From the NCBI GenBank assembly GCA_030683705.1, contig JAUXPP010000074.1, positions 1-43,723 of the forward strand: a stretch of DNA of 43,723 nucleotides, in the 5' to 3' direction. This DNA comes from Polaromonas sp. GTDB lineage: Bacteria > Pseudomonadota > Gammaproteobacteria > Burkholderiales > Burkholderiaceae_C. The first letter of the stretch is position 1, and every line of letters starts with the position of its first letter. The notes under the pieces are model-generated. The model was given only the letters and a program-made list of their open reading frames with translations, had not been told where the DNA came from and made no database searches. The position numbers were made by a program, and so were the translations under genes. Shown one piece after another: positions 1-8,865 of this stretch.

Positions 1-711
1 ACCGTGATGATGCAGAACATCGCCCACGCGATCACCGCCAACTACCCCGAAGTGGTCATGATGGTGCTGCTGGTCGACGAGCGGCCCGAAGAGGTGACCG
101 AGATGCAGCGCAGCGTGCGCGGCGAAGTCATTTCCTCGACCTTTGACGAACCGGCCGCCCGCCACGTGCACGTCGCCGAAATGGTGATCGAGCGCGCCAA
201 GCGCCTGGTCGAACTGGGCAAGGACGTGGTGATCCTGCTGGACTCGATCACCCGCCTGGCCCGCGCCTACAACAATGTGCTGCCCTCGTCCGGCAAGGTG
301 TTGACCGGTGGTGTCGATGCCAATGCGCTGCAGCGCCCCAAGCGTTTCTTCGGCGCCGCCCGCAAGATCGAGGAAGGCGGCAGCTTGACCATCATCGGCA
401 CCGCGCTGGTCGATACCGGCAGCCGCATGGACGAGGTGATCTTCGAGGAATTCAAGGGCACCGGCAACTGCGAGATCCACCTGGACCGCCGCCTGTACGA
501 AAAACGCGTGTTCCCGGCGATTCACCTGAACCGCAGCGGCACCCGCAAGGAAGAACTGCTGCTGGCCCCCGAAATCCTGCAAAAGTCGCGGATTTTGCGC
601 CAGTTCATGTACAACATGGACGAAATCGAGTCCATGGAGCTGATGCTCAAGAACATGAAGGCCACCAAGAACAACCACGAATTCTTCGACATGATGAGGC
701 GAGGCGGCTGA
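1..711 (+). CDS. rho: Transcription termination factor Rho (3' part, 5' end outside window)
   Basis: RNA-dependent ATPase/helicase that terminates transcription; works as a cytoplasmic homohexamer. The reading frame is open from base 1 and the first codon (Thr) fits the last residue of the Walker A motif GKT, so the N-terminal RNA-binding domain lies outside. Visible family signatures are [11 protein letters not shown], the Walker B-like [30 protein letters not shown], the R-loop region [18 protein letters not shown] and the C-terminal DMMRRGG ending. The internal GTG/ATG codons at bases 4-9 are not the real start. rpmE2 follows on the same strand, as is usual in Burkholderiales. Truncation is due only to the window edge. 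Confidence 0.97.
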   Translation, partial: TVMMQNIAHAITANYPEVVMMVLLVDERPEEVTEMQRSVRGEVISSTFDEPAARHVHVAEMVIERAKRLVELGKDVVILLDSITRLARAYNNVLPSSGKVLTGGVDANALQRPKRFFGAARKIEEGGSLTIIGTALVDTGSRMDEVIFEEFKGTGNCEIHLDRRLYEKRVFPAIHLNRSGTRKEELLLAPEILQKSRILRQFMYNMDEIESMELMLKNMKATKNNHEFFDMMRRGG

Positions 712-730
712 TCAAGCCCACCTTCCCCGC

Positions 731-750
731 TCGTCCTGAGCTTGTCGAAG
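731..750. repeat. Short dispersed repeat (TCGTCCTGAGCTTGTCGAAG type)
   Basis: This 20-base string just after rho matches a sequence I know as a very common intergenic repeat in many proteobacterial genomes. It contains the imperfect inverted arms CCTGAGCTTGTCGAAG. A small GC hairpin follows (CCGGC-GAA-GCCGG, 765-777) and could help end the rho transcript, though it has no T-run. Recognition is from memory; the function is unknown. Confidence 0.5.
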
Positions 751-811
751 CATGCGCCTGCGGCCCGGCGAAGCCGGTTCTGCGGCCCCGGTTGGCATTA
801 AACCTCCAGAA

Positions 812-842
812 TTGCGCTAAGTAGTTGATTCCATGGCATAAT
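812..842 (+). promoter_or_regulatory. Possible rpmE2 promoter
   Basis: CATAAT at 837-842 matches the -10 consensus at 5 of 6 positions. The only -35-like string, TTGCGC at 812-817, is poor (3 of 6) with a long 19-base spacer. It lies 66 bases before the rpmE2 start. This is a weak call based on the -10 box and position. Confidence 0.3.
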
Positions 843-907
843 GTGAGGCTTCACGGAAAGTGCTCAGAACGGTTTTGAGTGGCTCCCGAAACGAACAAGG
901 AAAGATC

Positions 908-1180
908 ATGAAAGAAGGCATTCACCCCAATTACCGCGAAGTTTGTTTCCTGGACATGTCCAACAACTTCAAGTTCGTGACCCGTTCCTGCGCAAACACC
1001 AAGGAAATGGTCACCATGGAAGACGGCCGCGAACTGCCCCTGTACAAGCTTGATACGTCCAGCGAGTCGCATCCCTTCTACACCGGTACACAAAAATCCG
1101 TGGACAACATGGGTGGCCGCGTCGAGAAGTTCCGCAACCGTTTTGGCAAGACGCCTGCCAAGACCGCCGCTGCCGAGTAA
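908..1180 (+). CDS. rpmE2: 50S ribosomal protein L31, type B
   Basis: Ribosomal protein L31 of the large subunit, 90 residues. The start MKEGIHPNYREV and the segment FVTRSCANTKE are typical of the type B paralogue. The zinc-binding CxxC pairs of type A L31 are absent, since only one Cys is seen, so this is the zinc-independent form. I place the start at the ATG at 908 because a purine-rich AAGGAAAGA precedes it and the protein then matches family length. An upstream in-frame start would add a non-conserved leader. A strong terminator follows directly, so the gene is probably its own unit after rho. Confidence 0.95.
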   Translation: MKEGIHPNYREVCFLDMSNNFKFVTRSCANTKEMVTMEDGRELPLYKLDTSSESHPFYTGTQKSVDNMGGRVEKFRNRFGKTPAKTAAAE

Positions 1181-1209
1181 GCTGCGACTTTCCGCCAGCT
1201 CACCCGAAA

Positions 1210-1239
1210 AGCAGCCTGAACTTCAGGCTGCTTTTTTTT
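1210..1239 (+). terminator. Rho-independent terminator after rpmE2
   Basis: Perfect 11-bp arms AGCAGCCTGAA (1210-1220) and TTCAGGCTGCT (1222-1232) are followed by a T-run to 1239. It sits 30 bases after the rpmE2 stop and 38 bases before the next start. Confidence 0.93.
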
Positions 1240-1276
1240 GCCCCAAAATCGGGCATTCTGCTCAGCCTGAGTTTCC

Positions 1277-3022
1277 GTGAACAAGCCCTCTCCCGCCATC
1301 ATTGCCCAATCCGCTGTACGCCGCCTGCCCCGGCTGGCCTTGCTGCTGTTTTGCGTGGCCTATGTGCTGCCCGGCTTTCTGGGCCGCGGACCCTGGAAAA
1401 ACGCCGACATCGCGGCCTTCGGCACCATGCGCGAACTCGCGGCCGGCAACACCAGCTGGCTGCATCCCCAATTGCTGGGCCAGGCGGGTGAATTTGAAGC
1501 GCTGGCGCCCTACTGGCTGGGCGCGCTGGCGATCAAGGCCTTGCCCTTTCTGGACCCGGCGTTTGCGGCCCGTCTCCCCTTTGGCCTGCTGCTGGCGCTG
1601 ACCCTGCTGGCCACCTGGTACGCGGTGTATTACCTGGCGCGCAGCCCGCAAGCCCAACCCGTGGCTTTTGCGTTTGGCGGTGAAGCCAGCCCGGTGGACT
1701 ACGCGCGCGCCATCGCCGACGCCGGCTTGCTGGCCCTGATTGCCAGCCTCGGCCTGGCACAACTCTCGCACGAAACCACGCCAGCCCTGGCGCAGCTTGC
1801 CTTCATGGCACTGGTGTTTTATGCGATGGCGGCCAGCGCCTACCGCAGCGCCTGGAAAATCATGGGCCCCGCGCTGGGCCTGGGCATCGGCCTGGCTGGC
1901 CTGGCCCTCAGCGGCGCGCCCACCGTGGCCATGCTGCTGGGCGCAGGCAGCACCCTGCTGGCGCTGGGCAGCACACAAAACACCCGGGCCGAAAAAATAG
2001 AAACGCACGCCTGGCGCTGGGTGCTGCTGGCCGGGGCGCTCACCCTGGGCGTGGCCGCGTTGTGCTGGGCGCTGGACCTGTGGCGCTGGCGCATAGAAAT
2101 TCCCGGGCTGGAAGATCCCGCGGATCGCAAGGAATGGCGCAGCCTGGCGCGTTTGCTGATCTGGTTCACCTGGCCGGCCTGGCCGCTGGCGGCCTGGACC
2201 CTGTGGCGCTGGCGCCGGCAACTGACGAGCCGGCATGTGGCGCTTCCGCTGTGGTTTGCCGCCGTGGCCCTGGGGGCCACGGTGACCACCACGGCGTCGG
2301 ACCGCAGCCTGCTGCTGAGCCTGCCACCGCTGGCGGCGCTGGCCGCCTTTGCCCTGCCCACGCTCAAGCGCAGCGTGGCCTCGCTGATCGACTGGTTCAC
2401 CCTGCTGTTTTTCACCGGCTGCGCAGCCATCATCTGGATCATCTGGATCGCCATGCAAACCGGCATGCCACGCCAGCCGGCCGCCAATGTGGCGAAGCTG
2501 GCACCGGGTTTCGAGCCCAGCTTCTCCTGGCTGGCCTTTCTGGCCGCAGTGCTGGCCACCCTGGCCTGGGCCTGGCTGGTCAAATGGCGGGCCGGCCGGC
2601 AACGCGCCGCCATCTGGAAGTCCATGGTGCTGCCTGCCGGCGGTGCCACCCTGTGCTGGCTGTTGCTGATGACGCTTTGGCTGCCGCTGCTGGACTATGC
2701 GCGCAGTTATGCGCCGCTGTCGCGGCAGGTGGCCGCCCGCGTCAACCCGCAGGCCTGTGTCGAAGTCCATGGACTGAACAGCGCGCAGGTTGCGGCCTTC
2801 CAGTATCACGGCAAGCTCGATTTGCGCCAGGCCGGCGCAAAAGCCGCCTGCCCCTACCTGATTGTGGATGCCGACGCCCAGGCGACGCTCAGCGACACCA
2901 TCGACATGCCGGAGTGGGCCTACCTCGCCACCCTGCGCCGGCCGACGGACAAAAACGAAAACGTGGCCCTGTACAAAAGGGTCAGCAGGGCCGCGGCCGC
3001 CCCGGCACGTCGCGGGCCGTGA
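1277..3022 (+). CDS. Polytopic membrane protein, ArnT/GT39-like glycosyltransferase
   Basis: A 581-residue protein with about ten hydrophobic segments. The N-terminal region (LALLLFCVAYVLPGFLGRGPWKNADIAAFGTMREL) has a helix followed by a periplasmic loop with acidic residues (W-K-N-A-D), the layout of GT-C/ArnT-like transferases that use lipid-linked sugars. The C-terminal 110 residues form a soluble domain after the last membrane segment (residues about 455-475). The start is GTG at 1277. Its stop overlaps the GTG of the MATE gene (GTGA), so the two are translationally coupled. The substrate cannot be told. A generic membrane protein of unknown function is the alternative. Confidence 0.65.
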   Translation: MNKPSPAIIAQSAVRRLPRLALLLFCVAYVLPGFLGRGPWKNADIAAFGTMRELAAGNTSWLHPQLLGQAGEFEALAPYWLGALAIKALPFLDPAFAARLPFGLLLALTLLATWYAVYYLARSPQAQPVAFAFGGEASPVDYARAIADAGLLALIASLGLAQLSHETTPALAQLAFMALVFYAMAASAYRSAWKIMGPALGLGIGLAGLALSGAPTVAMLLGAGSTLLALGSTQNTRAEKIETHAWRWVLLAGALTLGVAALCWALDLWRWRIEIPGLEDPADRKEWRSLARLLIWFTWPAWPLAAWTLWRWRRQLTSRHVALPLWFAAVALGATVTTTASDRSLLLSLPPLAALAAFALPTLKRSVASLIDWFTLLFFTGCAAIIWIIWIAMQTGMPRQPAANVAKLAPGFEPSFSWLAFLAAVLATLAWAWLVKWRAGRQRAAIWKSMVLPAGGATLCWLLLMTLWLPLLDYARSYAPLSRQVAARVNPQACVEVHGLNSAQVAAFQYHGKLDLRQAGAKAACPYLIVDADAQATLSDTIDMPEWAYLATLRRPTDKNENVALYKRVSRAAAAPARRGP

Positions 3023-4392
3023 GCGAACTCCGGCTCATCGGCAAACACGCCGGCACGGTGCTGGTCGGCCAGTTGGCGGTCATGGCCTTCGGGGTGGCCG
3101 ACACCGTCATCGCCGGCCGCTACAGTGACCAGGCACTGGCGGCGCTGTCGGTGGGCTCCGCGATCTACATCAGTGTTTACGTTGGCCTGATCGGCATCGT
3201 GCAGGCGCTGCTGCCGATCTGGGCCGAGTTGCACGGCGCAAAGCGCCCGGCGGCACTGGGCCGGTCGCTGCGGCAAGGCCTGTACCTGTGCGGCCTGCTC
3301 ACCGCCGCCGGCATGACCGCCCTGCTGCTTCCCGGGCCGCTGCTGCGCTGGGCACAGGTGCCCGAAGCGATGCAGGCTGATGTGCAGCGTTATCTCGCGG
3401 TGCTGGCGCTGGCCTTGCTGCCGGCGCTGCTGTTCCGGATGTACAGCACCTTCAACCAGTCGCTCGGCCATCCGCTGCTGATCACCTGGCTGCAACTGGG
3501 CGCGCTGGGCATCAAGATCCCGCTGTCGATCTGGCTGGTGGCCGGCGGCGCCGGCCTTCCTCCGATGGGCGTGGTGGGATGTGCCTGGGCAACGCTGGTC
3601 GTGAATTACAGCCTGGTCCTGCTGGCCGTCCTCATGCTGCGCACCCAGGACATCTACCAGCCCTACCGGCTGTGGAGCCGAATGGAAAAACCCGACTGGC
3701 GCCAGATCGGCGCTTTTGCCCGCCTCGGTATTCCCGGCGGCATGGCCTACCTGGTGGAAGTCACCTCGTTCACGCTGATGGCCCTGTTTATCGCGCGCCT
3801 CGGCACCGTCGCCTCGGCCAGCCACCAGATTGCCGCCAGCCTCGCCTCGGTGCTGTACATGGTGCCCCTGTCCATCGCCATCGCCTGCAGCGCGCGCGTG
3901 TCCTTCTGGACCGGCGCCGGGCGGCCACGCCGGGCGGCGCGTGCCGTCTGGACAGGATTCCGGCTCGCAGCGTTCTCGTCCATTGCGCTGGCCGCCACCC
4001 TGGTGATGGCCAGCGAGGGATTGGCGGCGCTTTACTCGCGCACCCCGGCGGTGGCCCAACTGGCGTCCGGGCTGCTGATCTGGGTGGCGATTTACCATCT
4101 CGGTGATGCCATGCAGGCGGTCTGTGCCTTCCTGCTGCGCTGCTACCGCATCACGCTGACGCCCTTGCTGCTGTACAGCGTGATGCTCTGGGGGCTGGGC
4201 CTGCTCGGAGGTTACCTGCTGGCTTACCGGGGTCTGGGGCCCTATCCCGCCATGCCTTCGGCACAAAGCTTCTGGGCGGCGAGCACGGTCGGGATGGCCC
4301 TGGTCGCGATAAGCCTGGCCATCCTGTTGCGCTTCGCCGTACGGCGCAGCATCCGGGACGCCGTCAGGACAGCGTCTGGCGTACCCGCGTAG
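3019..4392 (+). CDS. MATE family efflux transporter
   Basis: Inner-membrane multidrug/toxin extrusion transporter, 457 residues, the usual MATE length, with about 12 hydrophobic segments in two related halves. Family-like stretches include GQLAVMAFGVADTVIAGRY near the N-terminus and GIPGGMAYLVEVTSFTLMAL at the start of the second half. MATE proteins exchange cations (H+ or Na+) for organic drugs; the substrate here is unknown. The GTG start at 3019 overlaps the upstream stop. A longer open frame from 2062 is only a shadow of the upstream gene. The 3' end overlaps the convergent phoR by 29 bases, leaving no room for a terminator. Confidence 0.9.
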   Translation: MSELRLIGKHAGTVLVGQLAVMAFGVADTVIAGRYSDQALAALSVGSAIYISVYVGLIGIVQALLPIWAELHGAKRPAALGRSLRQGLYLCGLLTAAGMTALLLPGPLLRWAQVPEAMQADVQRYLAVLALALLPALLFRMYSTFNQSLGHPLLITWLQLGALGIKIPLSIWLVAGGAGLPPMGVVGCAWATLVVNYSLVLLAVLMLRTQDIYQPYRLWSRMEKPDWRQIGAFARLGIPGGMAYLVEVTSFTLMALFIARLGTVASASHQIAASLASVLYMVPLSIAIACSARVSFWTGAGRPRRAARAVWTGFRLAAFSSIALAATLVMASEGLAALYSRTPAVAQLASGLLIWVAIYHLGDAMQAVCAFLLRCYRITLTPLLLYSVMLWGLGLLGGYLLAYRGLGPYPAMPSAQSFWAASTVGMALVAISLAILLRFAVRRSIRDAVRTASGVPA

Positions 4393-5689
4393 CCGGGAAC
4401 ATCATCGAAAACCGCGAACCCTGGCCAGGCTGGCTTTCGATCTGCAGTTCGGCGCCGTGGCGCTGGGTGACATGCTTGACAATCGCCAGCCCCAGCCCGG
4501 TGCCACCGGTCTCGCGCGAGCGGCTGCGATCAATCCGGTAAAAGCGCTCGGTCAGCCGCGGTATGTGTTCTGCGGCAATGCCTGGCCCGCTGTCCTTGAC
4601 CGAAAACTCGGCCCGGCCGTCGGCCAGGTTTTGCCACCGGACTTCGATGCGGCCACCGGCGGGGGTATATCGCACCGCATTGCTCACCAGATTCGTCATG
4701 GCACTCAACAGCTCCGAGTGAGAGCCTGCGATATCGCAGGGGCCATCCAGCTGGAAGTTCATGTCGTGGCTTTGCGTCACCAGCATGCGCGACAGATCCC
4801 GGCCGTCCTGCTCGCACTGGCCCATCAGCTGGGCCACGGGCACCCATTCATTGGTTCCGGGCGGCGGGCTGCCCTCCAGCCTCGACAGCGTCAGCAAATC
4901 ACTTACCAGCGTCTGCATGCGCCGCGCCTGTTGCGCCATCAGGTCCAGGTAACGCGCGCGCTCGTCGTCGTTCAGCGGAAGTGTCTGCAGGGTCTCCACA
5001 AAGCCGCCCAGCACTGTCAGCGGCGTACGGATTTCATGCGAGACGTTGGCAACAAAATCGCGCCGCATGACCTCCGCCTGTTGCACGGCGGTGACATCGC
5101 GCGACAGCAGCAGCTTTCGGCCTTCGCCGTAACCATGCAAATGAACAGCCAGCTGCACCGGGCGGCTGGAGGTGCTGCGCGGACCGCGAATCACAATGTC
5201 CCCGGCGTAATCGTCACCATTGAGATAGGCAACAAAGCCGGGGTCGCGCAGCAGGTTGCCTATGTGTTGCTGGATGTCGCGCTGCGGGTCGAACCCGAAA
5301 TGACCCGCTGCCGTTTCGTTGCACCATTCGATGCCGTCCTGCGCGTCGAGCAGCACCACGCCGTTGGGGGACGCCTGGATGGCCGCCAGAAAATCATTGA
5401 GCCGATCACGGTTTTCGGCAATTTGCCTTTCGCGGGACCGGGTCAGGCGCCAGGTCCGCTCCGCCACTTCACCCCACAGTCCGGCCACGCGCACAGGGGC
5501 GCTGGTGTCGCCTTCCTTCAACCAGGCCAGCAAACGCATGCCCCGCCGCAAGTCCACGATCACCCACAAGGCGCTGGCGAGCACGATCCCCAGCACCATG
5601 CCATTGCGCGGATCGCCCATCGGCAAATACCGTCCCAGGACGGCACCGGCGAGCTGGAACAGAAAAAAGCGGAAGACGCGCCAGACCAT
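4364..5689 (-). CDS. phoR: Phosphate regulon sensor histidine kinase PhoR
   Basis: Membrane-bound sensor kinase that phosphorylates PhoB when phosphate is scarce. The 441-residue protein has two N-terminal membrane helices (about 5-22 and 30-47), a PAS domain (about 95-200, IQASPNGVVLLDAQDGIEWCN) and the H-box VANVSHEIRTPLT with phospho-acceptor His218. N, G1 and G2 ATP-binding boxes follow (NLVSNAVRYTPAGG, DSGPGI, GTGLGLAIVKH). It has no large periplasmic sensor domain, as in E. coli PhoR, which senses through PstSCAB/PhoU. It is the last gene of the pst-pho operon, 27 bases after phoB. Confidence 0.96.
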   Translation of the reverse strand: MVWRVFRFFLFQLAGAVLGRYLPMGDPRNGMVLGIVLASALWVIVDLRRGMRLLAWLKEGDTSAPVRVAGLWGEVAERTWRLTRSRERQIAENRDRLNDFLAAIQASPNGVVLLDAQDGIEWCNETAAGHFGFDPQRDIQQHIGNLLRDPGFVAYLNGDDYAGDIVIRGPRSTSSRPVQLAVHLHGYGEGRKLLLSRDVTAVQQAEVMRRDFVANVSHEIRTPLTVLGGFVETLQTLPLNDDERARYLDLMAQQARRMQTLVSDLLTLSRLEGSPPPGTNEWVPVAQLMGQCEQDGRDLSRMLVTQSHDMNFQLDGPCDIAGSHSELLSAMTNLVSNAVRYTPAGGRIEVRWQNLADGRAEFSVKDSGPGIAAEHIPRLTERFYRIDRSRSRETGGTGLGLAIVKHVTQRHGAELQIESQPGQGSRFSMMFPATRVRQTLS

Positions 5690-5716
5690 GCGGCGATTGT
5701 GCAGGAAAGCGGCCGC

Positions 5717-6412
5717 TCAGGCGGAAGGCGTTGCGGTCATGCGGTAGCCCGCGCCGCGAACAGTCTCCACCATGTTGCCCGCCGCACCCAGCGCCTCGCG
5801 CAGACGCTTGACATGAACATCAACGGTCCGTTCCTCGATGAAGACATGGTCGCCCCACACCTTGTCGAGCAGCTGTCCGCGGCTGTGCACACGCTCGGCG
5901 TGTTTCATCAGGTAGTGCAGCAGCTTGAACTCGGTCGGGCCCAGTTTCAGACTCTGTCCCTGGTAAGACACCCGGTAGGTGGCGGCATCGAGTTCCAGCG
6001 CATCGAGCGTCACACTCTCGTTGGTCTGCTCGGGTGCGCGCCGGCGCAACACCGCGCGGATACGCGCCAGCAGCTCCTGGGTGGAGAAAGGCTTGGTGAT
6101 GTAGTCATCGGCCCCTGCATCCAGCCCTGCAATCTTGTCCGGCTCGTCGCCGCGCGCGGTGATCATCAGGATGGGAACCTGTTTGGTCCTGGCCTGTGAT
6201 CGCCACTTCTTGGCCAGTGAAAGCCCGCTCTGCTCCGGCAACATCCAGTCGAGCAGGATCACGTCGGGCAACACGGCTTCGAGTTCGCGCTGAGCGGCTT
6301 CACCGTCGATCGCCCAGATCGGCTGGAAACCGTTGTGGCGCAAGTTGACGGCGATCAGCTCGGCAATGGCCGGCTCGTCTTCGACCACAAGGACTCGGGG
6401 CACAGTTTTCAT
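5717..6412 (-). CDS. phoB: Phosphate regulon response regulator PhoB
   Basis: OmpR-class response regulator, 231 residues from the ATG at 6412; a GTG two codons upstream is possible. The receiver domain occupies residues 1-120 with the acidic pocket VVEDEP, phospho-acceptor Asp55 in VILLDWMLPE and the switch Lys in ITKPFS. The winged-helix DNA-binding domain (about 130-229) contains KLGPTEFKLLHYLMKH and ERTVDVHVKRLREAL. PhoB binds pairs of CTGTCAT-like 7-mers spaced 11 bases apart, and such sites are visible before pstS, ppk and phoX. The gene lies between phoU and phoR in the operon. Confidence 0.97.
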   Translation of the reverse strand: MKTVPRVLVVEDEPAIAELIAVNLRHNGFQPIWAIDGEAAQRELEAVLPDVILLDWMLPEQSGLSLAKKWRSQARTKQVPILMITARGDEPDKIAGLDAGADDYITKPFSTQELLARIRAVLRRRAPEQTNESVTLDALELDAATYRVSYQGQSLKLGPTEFKLLHYLMKHAERVHSRGQLLDKVWGDHVFIEERTVDVHVKRLREALGAAGNMVETVRGAGYRMTATPSA

Positions 6413-6430
6413 CGGCACAGTGTTTTCAGG

Positions 6431-7132
6431 TTATCGAACCATGGATTCGATGGTTTCCATGGAGGTATGACGGACGTCCGCCCCCTTCACCACATAGATG
6501 ATGAATTCGGCGATGTTCTTCGCATGGTCCCCGATACGCTCGATCGCCTTGGCGACAAACAGCAGGTCCAGGCTGGAGGAAATCGTGCGCGGGTCTTCCA
6601 TCATGTAGGTGATCAGCTTGCGGACAAAGCCGTCAAACTCCTTGTCGATCGCGTCGTCTTCCTTGAGGATGGACACGGCCACGTTGACATCCAGCCGGGC
6701 AAACGCGTCGAGCGCCTTGCGCAGCAGGCCGGAGGCCAGGTCAGCCGCAATGCGCAGCTCGGAGGACGGCAGGGCCCGCGCAGCGCCACTGTCGATGATG
6801 GAGCGCACCATGCGGGCGATTTTTTCCGCCTCGTCGCCCGCACGCTCCAGATTGGCCGTGGTTTTGGAAATCGCGATCAGCAGGCGCAGATCCCGCGCCG
6901 TGGGCTGGCGGCGGGCAATGATAGACGACAGTTCCTTGTCGATCTCGACTTCCATGACATTGACGCGGGCCTCCATGTCGGTGACCTCAGTCGCCGCTTC
7001 GGCGCTGAACTGGGCCAGTGCGTAGACGGCCGTGCGGATCTGGGATTCCACCAGGCCGCCCATTTCCATGACGCGGGTGGAAACGCTGGTCAGTTCGCTG
7101 TCGAACTGGCTGGACAGATGTTTGTCACTCAT
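6431..7132 (-). CDS. phoU: Phosphate transport system regulatory protein PhoU
   Basis: Cytoplasmic helical protein, 233 residues, with two PhoU repeats. It links PstSCAB to PhoR and damps Pi uptake and Pho signalling when phosphate is plentiful. Characteristic segments are ELTSVSTRVMEMGGLVE, the metal-site-like ERAGDEAEKIARM and the second-repeat copy ERIGDHAKNIAEF. The start MSDKHLSSQFDSEL at 7132 lies 2 bases after the pstB stop. A longer in-frame start at 7258 would run back into pstB and give a non-conserved leader, so I reject it. Confidence 0.97.
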   Translation of the reverse strand: MSDKHLSSQFDSELTSVSTRVMEMGGLVESQIRTAVYALAQFSAEAATEVTDMEARVNVMEVEIDKELSSIIARRQPTARDLRLLIAISKTTANLERAGDEAEKIARMVRSIIDSGAARALPSSELRIAADLASGLLRKALDAFARLDVNVAVSILKEDDAIDKEFDGFVRKLITYMMEDPRTISSSLDLLFVAKAIERIGDHAKNIAEFIIYVVKGADVRHTSMETIESMVR

Positions 7133-7134
7133 GA

Positions 7135-7920
7135 TCAACCAAACCTTCCTGTGATGTAGTCTTCGGTTTCCTGCCGTTTGGGCTTGAGGAATATCTGGTC
7201 GGTCTCGCCAAACTCGATGAGTTCGCCGAGGTACATATAGGCGGTGTAGTCGCTGCAACGCGCCGCCTGCTGCATGTTGTGGGTCACGATGGCGATGGTG
7301 TAGTCCTGCTTGAGTTCATGCACCAGCTCTTCCACCTTGCCCGTGGAGATCGGGTCCAGCGCGGAGGTGGGCTCGTCGAGCAACAGCACCGACGGCTTGA
7401 CCGCCACGCTGCGCGCGATGCACAGACGCTGCTGCTGGCCGCCGGACAGGGACAGGCCGCTCTGGCTGAGCTTGTCCTTGACCTCGTTCCACAGCGCCGC
7501 CTTGGACAGGGCCCACTCGACGCGATCATCCATTTCACCCTTGCTCAGGTTTTCATAAAGTTTCACGCCAAATGCGATGTTGTCGTAAATCGACATCGGG
7601 AACGGCGTGGGTTTCTGGAAGACCATGCCGATACGCGCGCGCAGCAGGTTGATGTCCTGCTTGGGGTCGAGGATGTTCTGGCCGTAAAAGTTGATCTGGC
7701 CTTCGGCGCGCTGGCCGGGATACAGGCTGTACATGCGGTTGAGCGTGCGCAGCAGCGTGGACTTGCCGCAACCCGACGGGCCGATGAAGGCCGTCACCTT
7801 GCGTTCCTCGATATCGAGATTCACGTCCTTGAGGCCCTGGAATTTACCGTAGAAGAAGTAGAGCTTGCGCAGCTCGAGGGCGTTTTTCTTGGCTTGCACG
7901 GCGGCGGCGGTATCTGGCAT
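7135..7920 (-). CDS. pstB: Phosphate ABC transporter ATP-binding protein PstB
   Basis: ATPase subunit of the high-affinity phosphate importer, 261 residues. Motifs in order: Walker [10 protein letters not shown] (47-55), Q-loop [13 protein letters not shown] (the KPTPFPMSI run is PstB-typical), ABC signature LSGGQQQR (about 158-165), Walker [13 protein letters not shown] (179-190) and the H-loop [10 protein letters not shown]. It works as a dimer on the cytoplasmic face of PstA/PstC. It lies between pstA and phoU. Confidence 0.98.
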   Translation of the reverse strand: MPDTAAAVQAKKNALELRKLYFFYGKFQGLKDVNLDIEERKVTAFIGPSGCGKSTLLRTLNRMYSLYPGQRAEGQINFYGQNILDPKQDINLLRARIGMVFQKPTPFPMSIYDNIAFGVKLYENLSKGEMDDRVEWALSKAALWNEVKDKLSQSGLSLSGGQQQRLCIARSVAVKPSVLLLDEPTSALDPISTGKVEELVHELKQDYTIAIVTHNMQQAARCSDYTAYMYLGELIEFGETDQIFLKPKRQETEDYITGRFG

Positions 7921-7973
7921 GGTGAGTTCCGGGTCTTGAAAAGGTCAGATGTTTGGGTAAGGGGGCGCCGACG

Positions 7974-8828
7974 TTAACCCGGCGCCTTTTCACGCAGGAA
8001 CACGCGTGCCACGATGTTGAGGACGAGTACCGACAGGGTGATCAGCAAGGCGCCACCCCAGGCCAGGCGAATCCAGTTGTCGTAGGGGCTGAGCGCAAAC
8101 TGGAAGATCACCACCGGCAGATTGGCCATGGGCGCGCCCATGTCGGTGCTGAAGAACTGGTTGTTGAGCGCGGTGAACAGCAGGGGCGCGGTCTCCCCGC
8201 TCATGCGCGCCACCGCCAGCAGCAGGCCCGTCATGACGCCGCTTTTGGCCGCACGCAGTGTGACCAGCGTGGCGACTTTCCAGCGCGGGGCGCCCAGCGC
8301 GAAGGCCGCTTCACGCAAGCTGCCGGGCACCAGCCGCATCATGTTTTCGGTGGTGCGCACCACCACCGGCACCGCGATCAGCGACAGCGCCAGGCTGCCA
8401 GCCCATCCCGAAAAATTGCCCACCGTGGCCACCGCAATGGCATATACAAACAGCCCCAGCACAATCGAGGGAGCGGAAAGCATGATGTCCGTGACGAAAC
8501 GCGTCAGTTCGGCGGTCTTGCTCTGGTCGCCGTACTCGGCCAGGTACACGCCGGCAAAAACGCCGATGGGCGTGGACACCAGGACCGCGAAGCCGACCAT
8601 CATCAGGCTGCCGACGATGGCGTTGGCCAGACCGCCGCCTTCGCTGCCCGGCGCGGGTGTGGACTGGGTGAACATGTTCCAGTCCAGCGCCGCAAAGCCG
8701 TTGGCGAACAGCACGCTCAGGATCCACAGCAGCACGACCAGACCGAGCACCATGGCGCCCATGGAAAGGGTCAAACCGATGGCATTGGAGCGCCTGCGGC
8801 TGGTATAGAGTTGTTGGTTGAATTTCAT
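7974..8828 (-). CDS. pstA: Phosphate ABC transporter permease PstA
   Basis: Inner-membrane permease subunit, 284 residues with about six membrane segments. The cytoplasmic EAA loop that contacts PstB is visible as LREAAFALGAPRWKVATLVTLRAAKSGV. The PstA-like stretches FVTDIMLSAPSIVLGLFVY and GETAPLLFTALNN are present. It sits 37 bases after pstC and 53 bases before pstB on the same strand. Confidence 0.96.
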   Translation of the reverse strand: MKFNQQLYTSRRRSNAIGLTLSMGAMVLGLVVLLWILSVLFANGFAALDWNMFTQSTPAPGSEGGGLANAIVGSLMMVGFAVLVSTPIGVFAGVYLAEYGDQSKTAELTRFVTDIMLSAPSIVLGLFVYAIAVATVGNFSGWAGSLALSLIAVPVVVRTTENMMRLVPGSLREAAFALGAPRWKVATLVTLRAAKSGVMTGLLLAVARMSGETAPLLFTALNNQFFSTDMGAPMANLPVVIFQFALSPYDNWIRLAWGGALLITLSVLVLNIVARVFLREKAPG

Positions 8829-8865
8829 CAGGGCGTCCCGATTGGATGGTTTGAGGCAGAGAGGC

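Noticed and set aside
1262..2809. 515-residue minus-strand open frame opposite the glycosyltransferase-like gene
   Set aside because: Gln/Gly/Arg/His-rich composition typical of antisense frames in high-GC DNA; no family match; the plus-strand gene has clear membrane segments.
2062..3018. N-terminal extension of the MATE gene frame
   Set aside because: It lies fully within the upstream gene in another frame, and the MATE family starts at the GTG at 3019.
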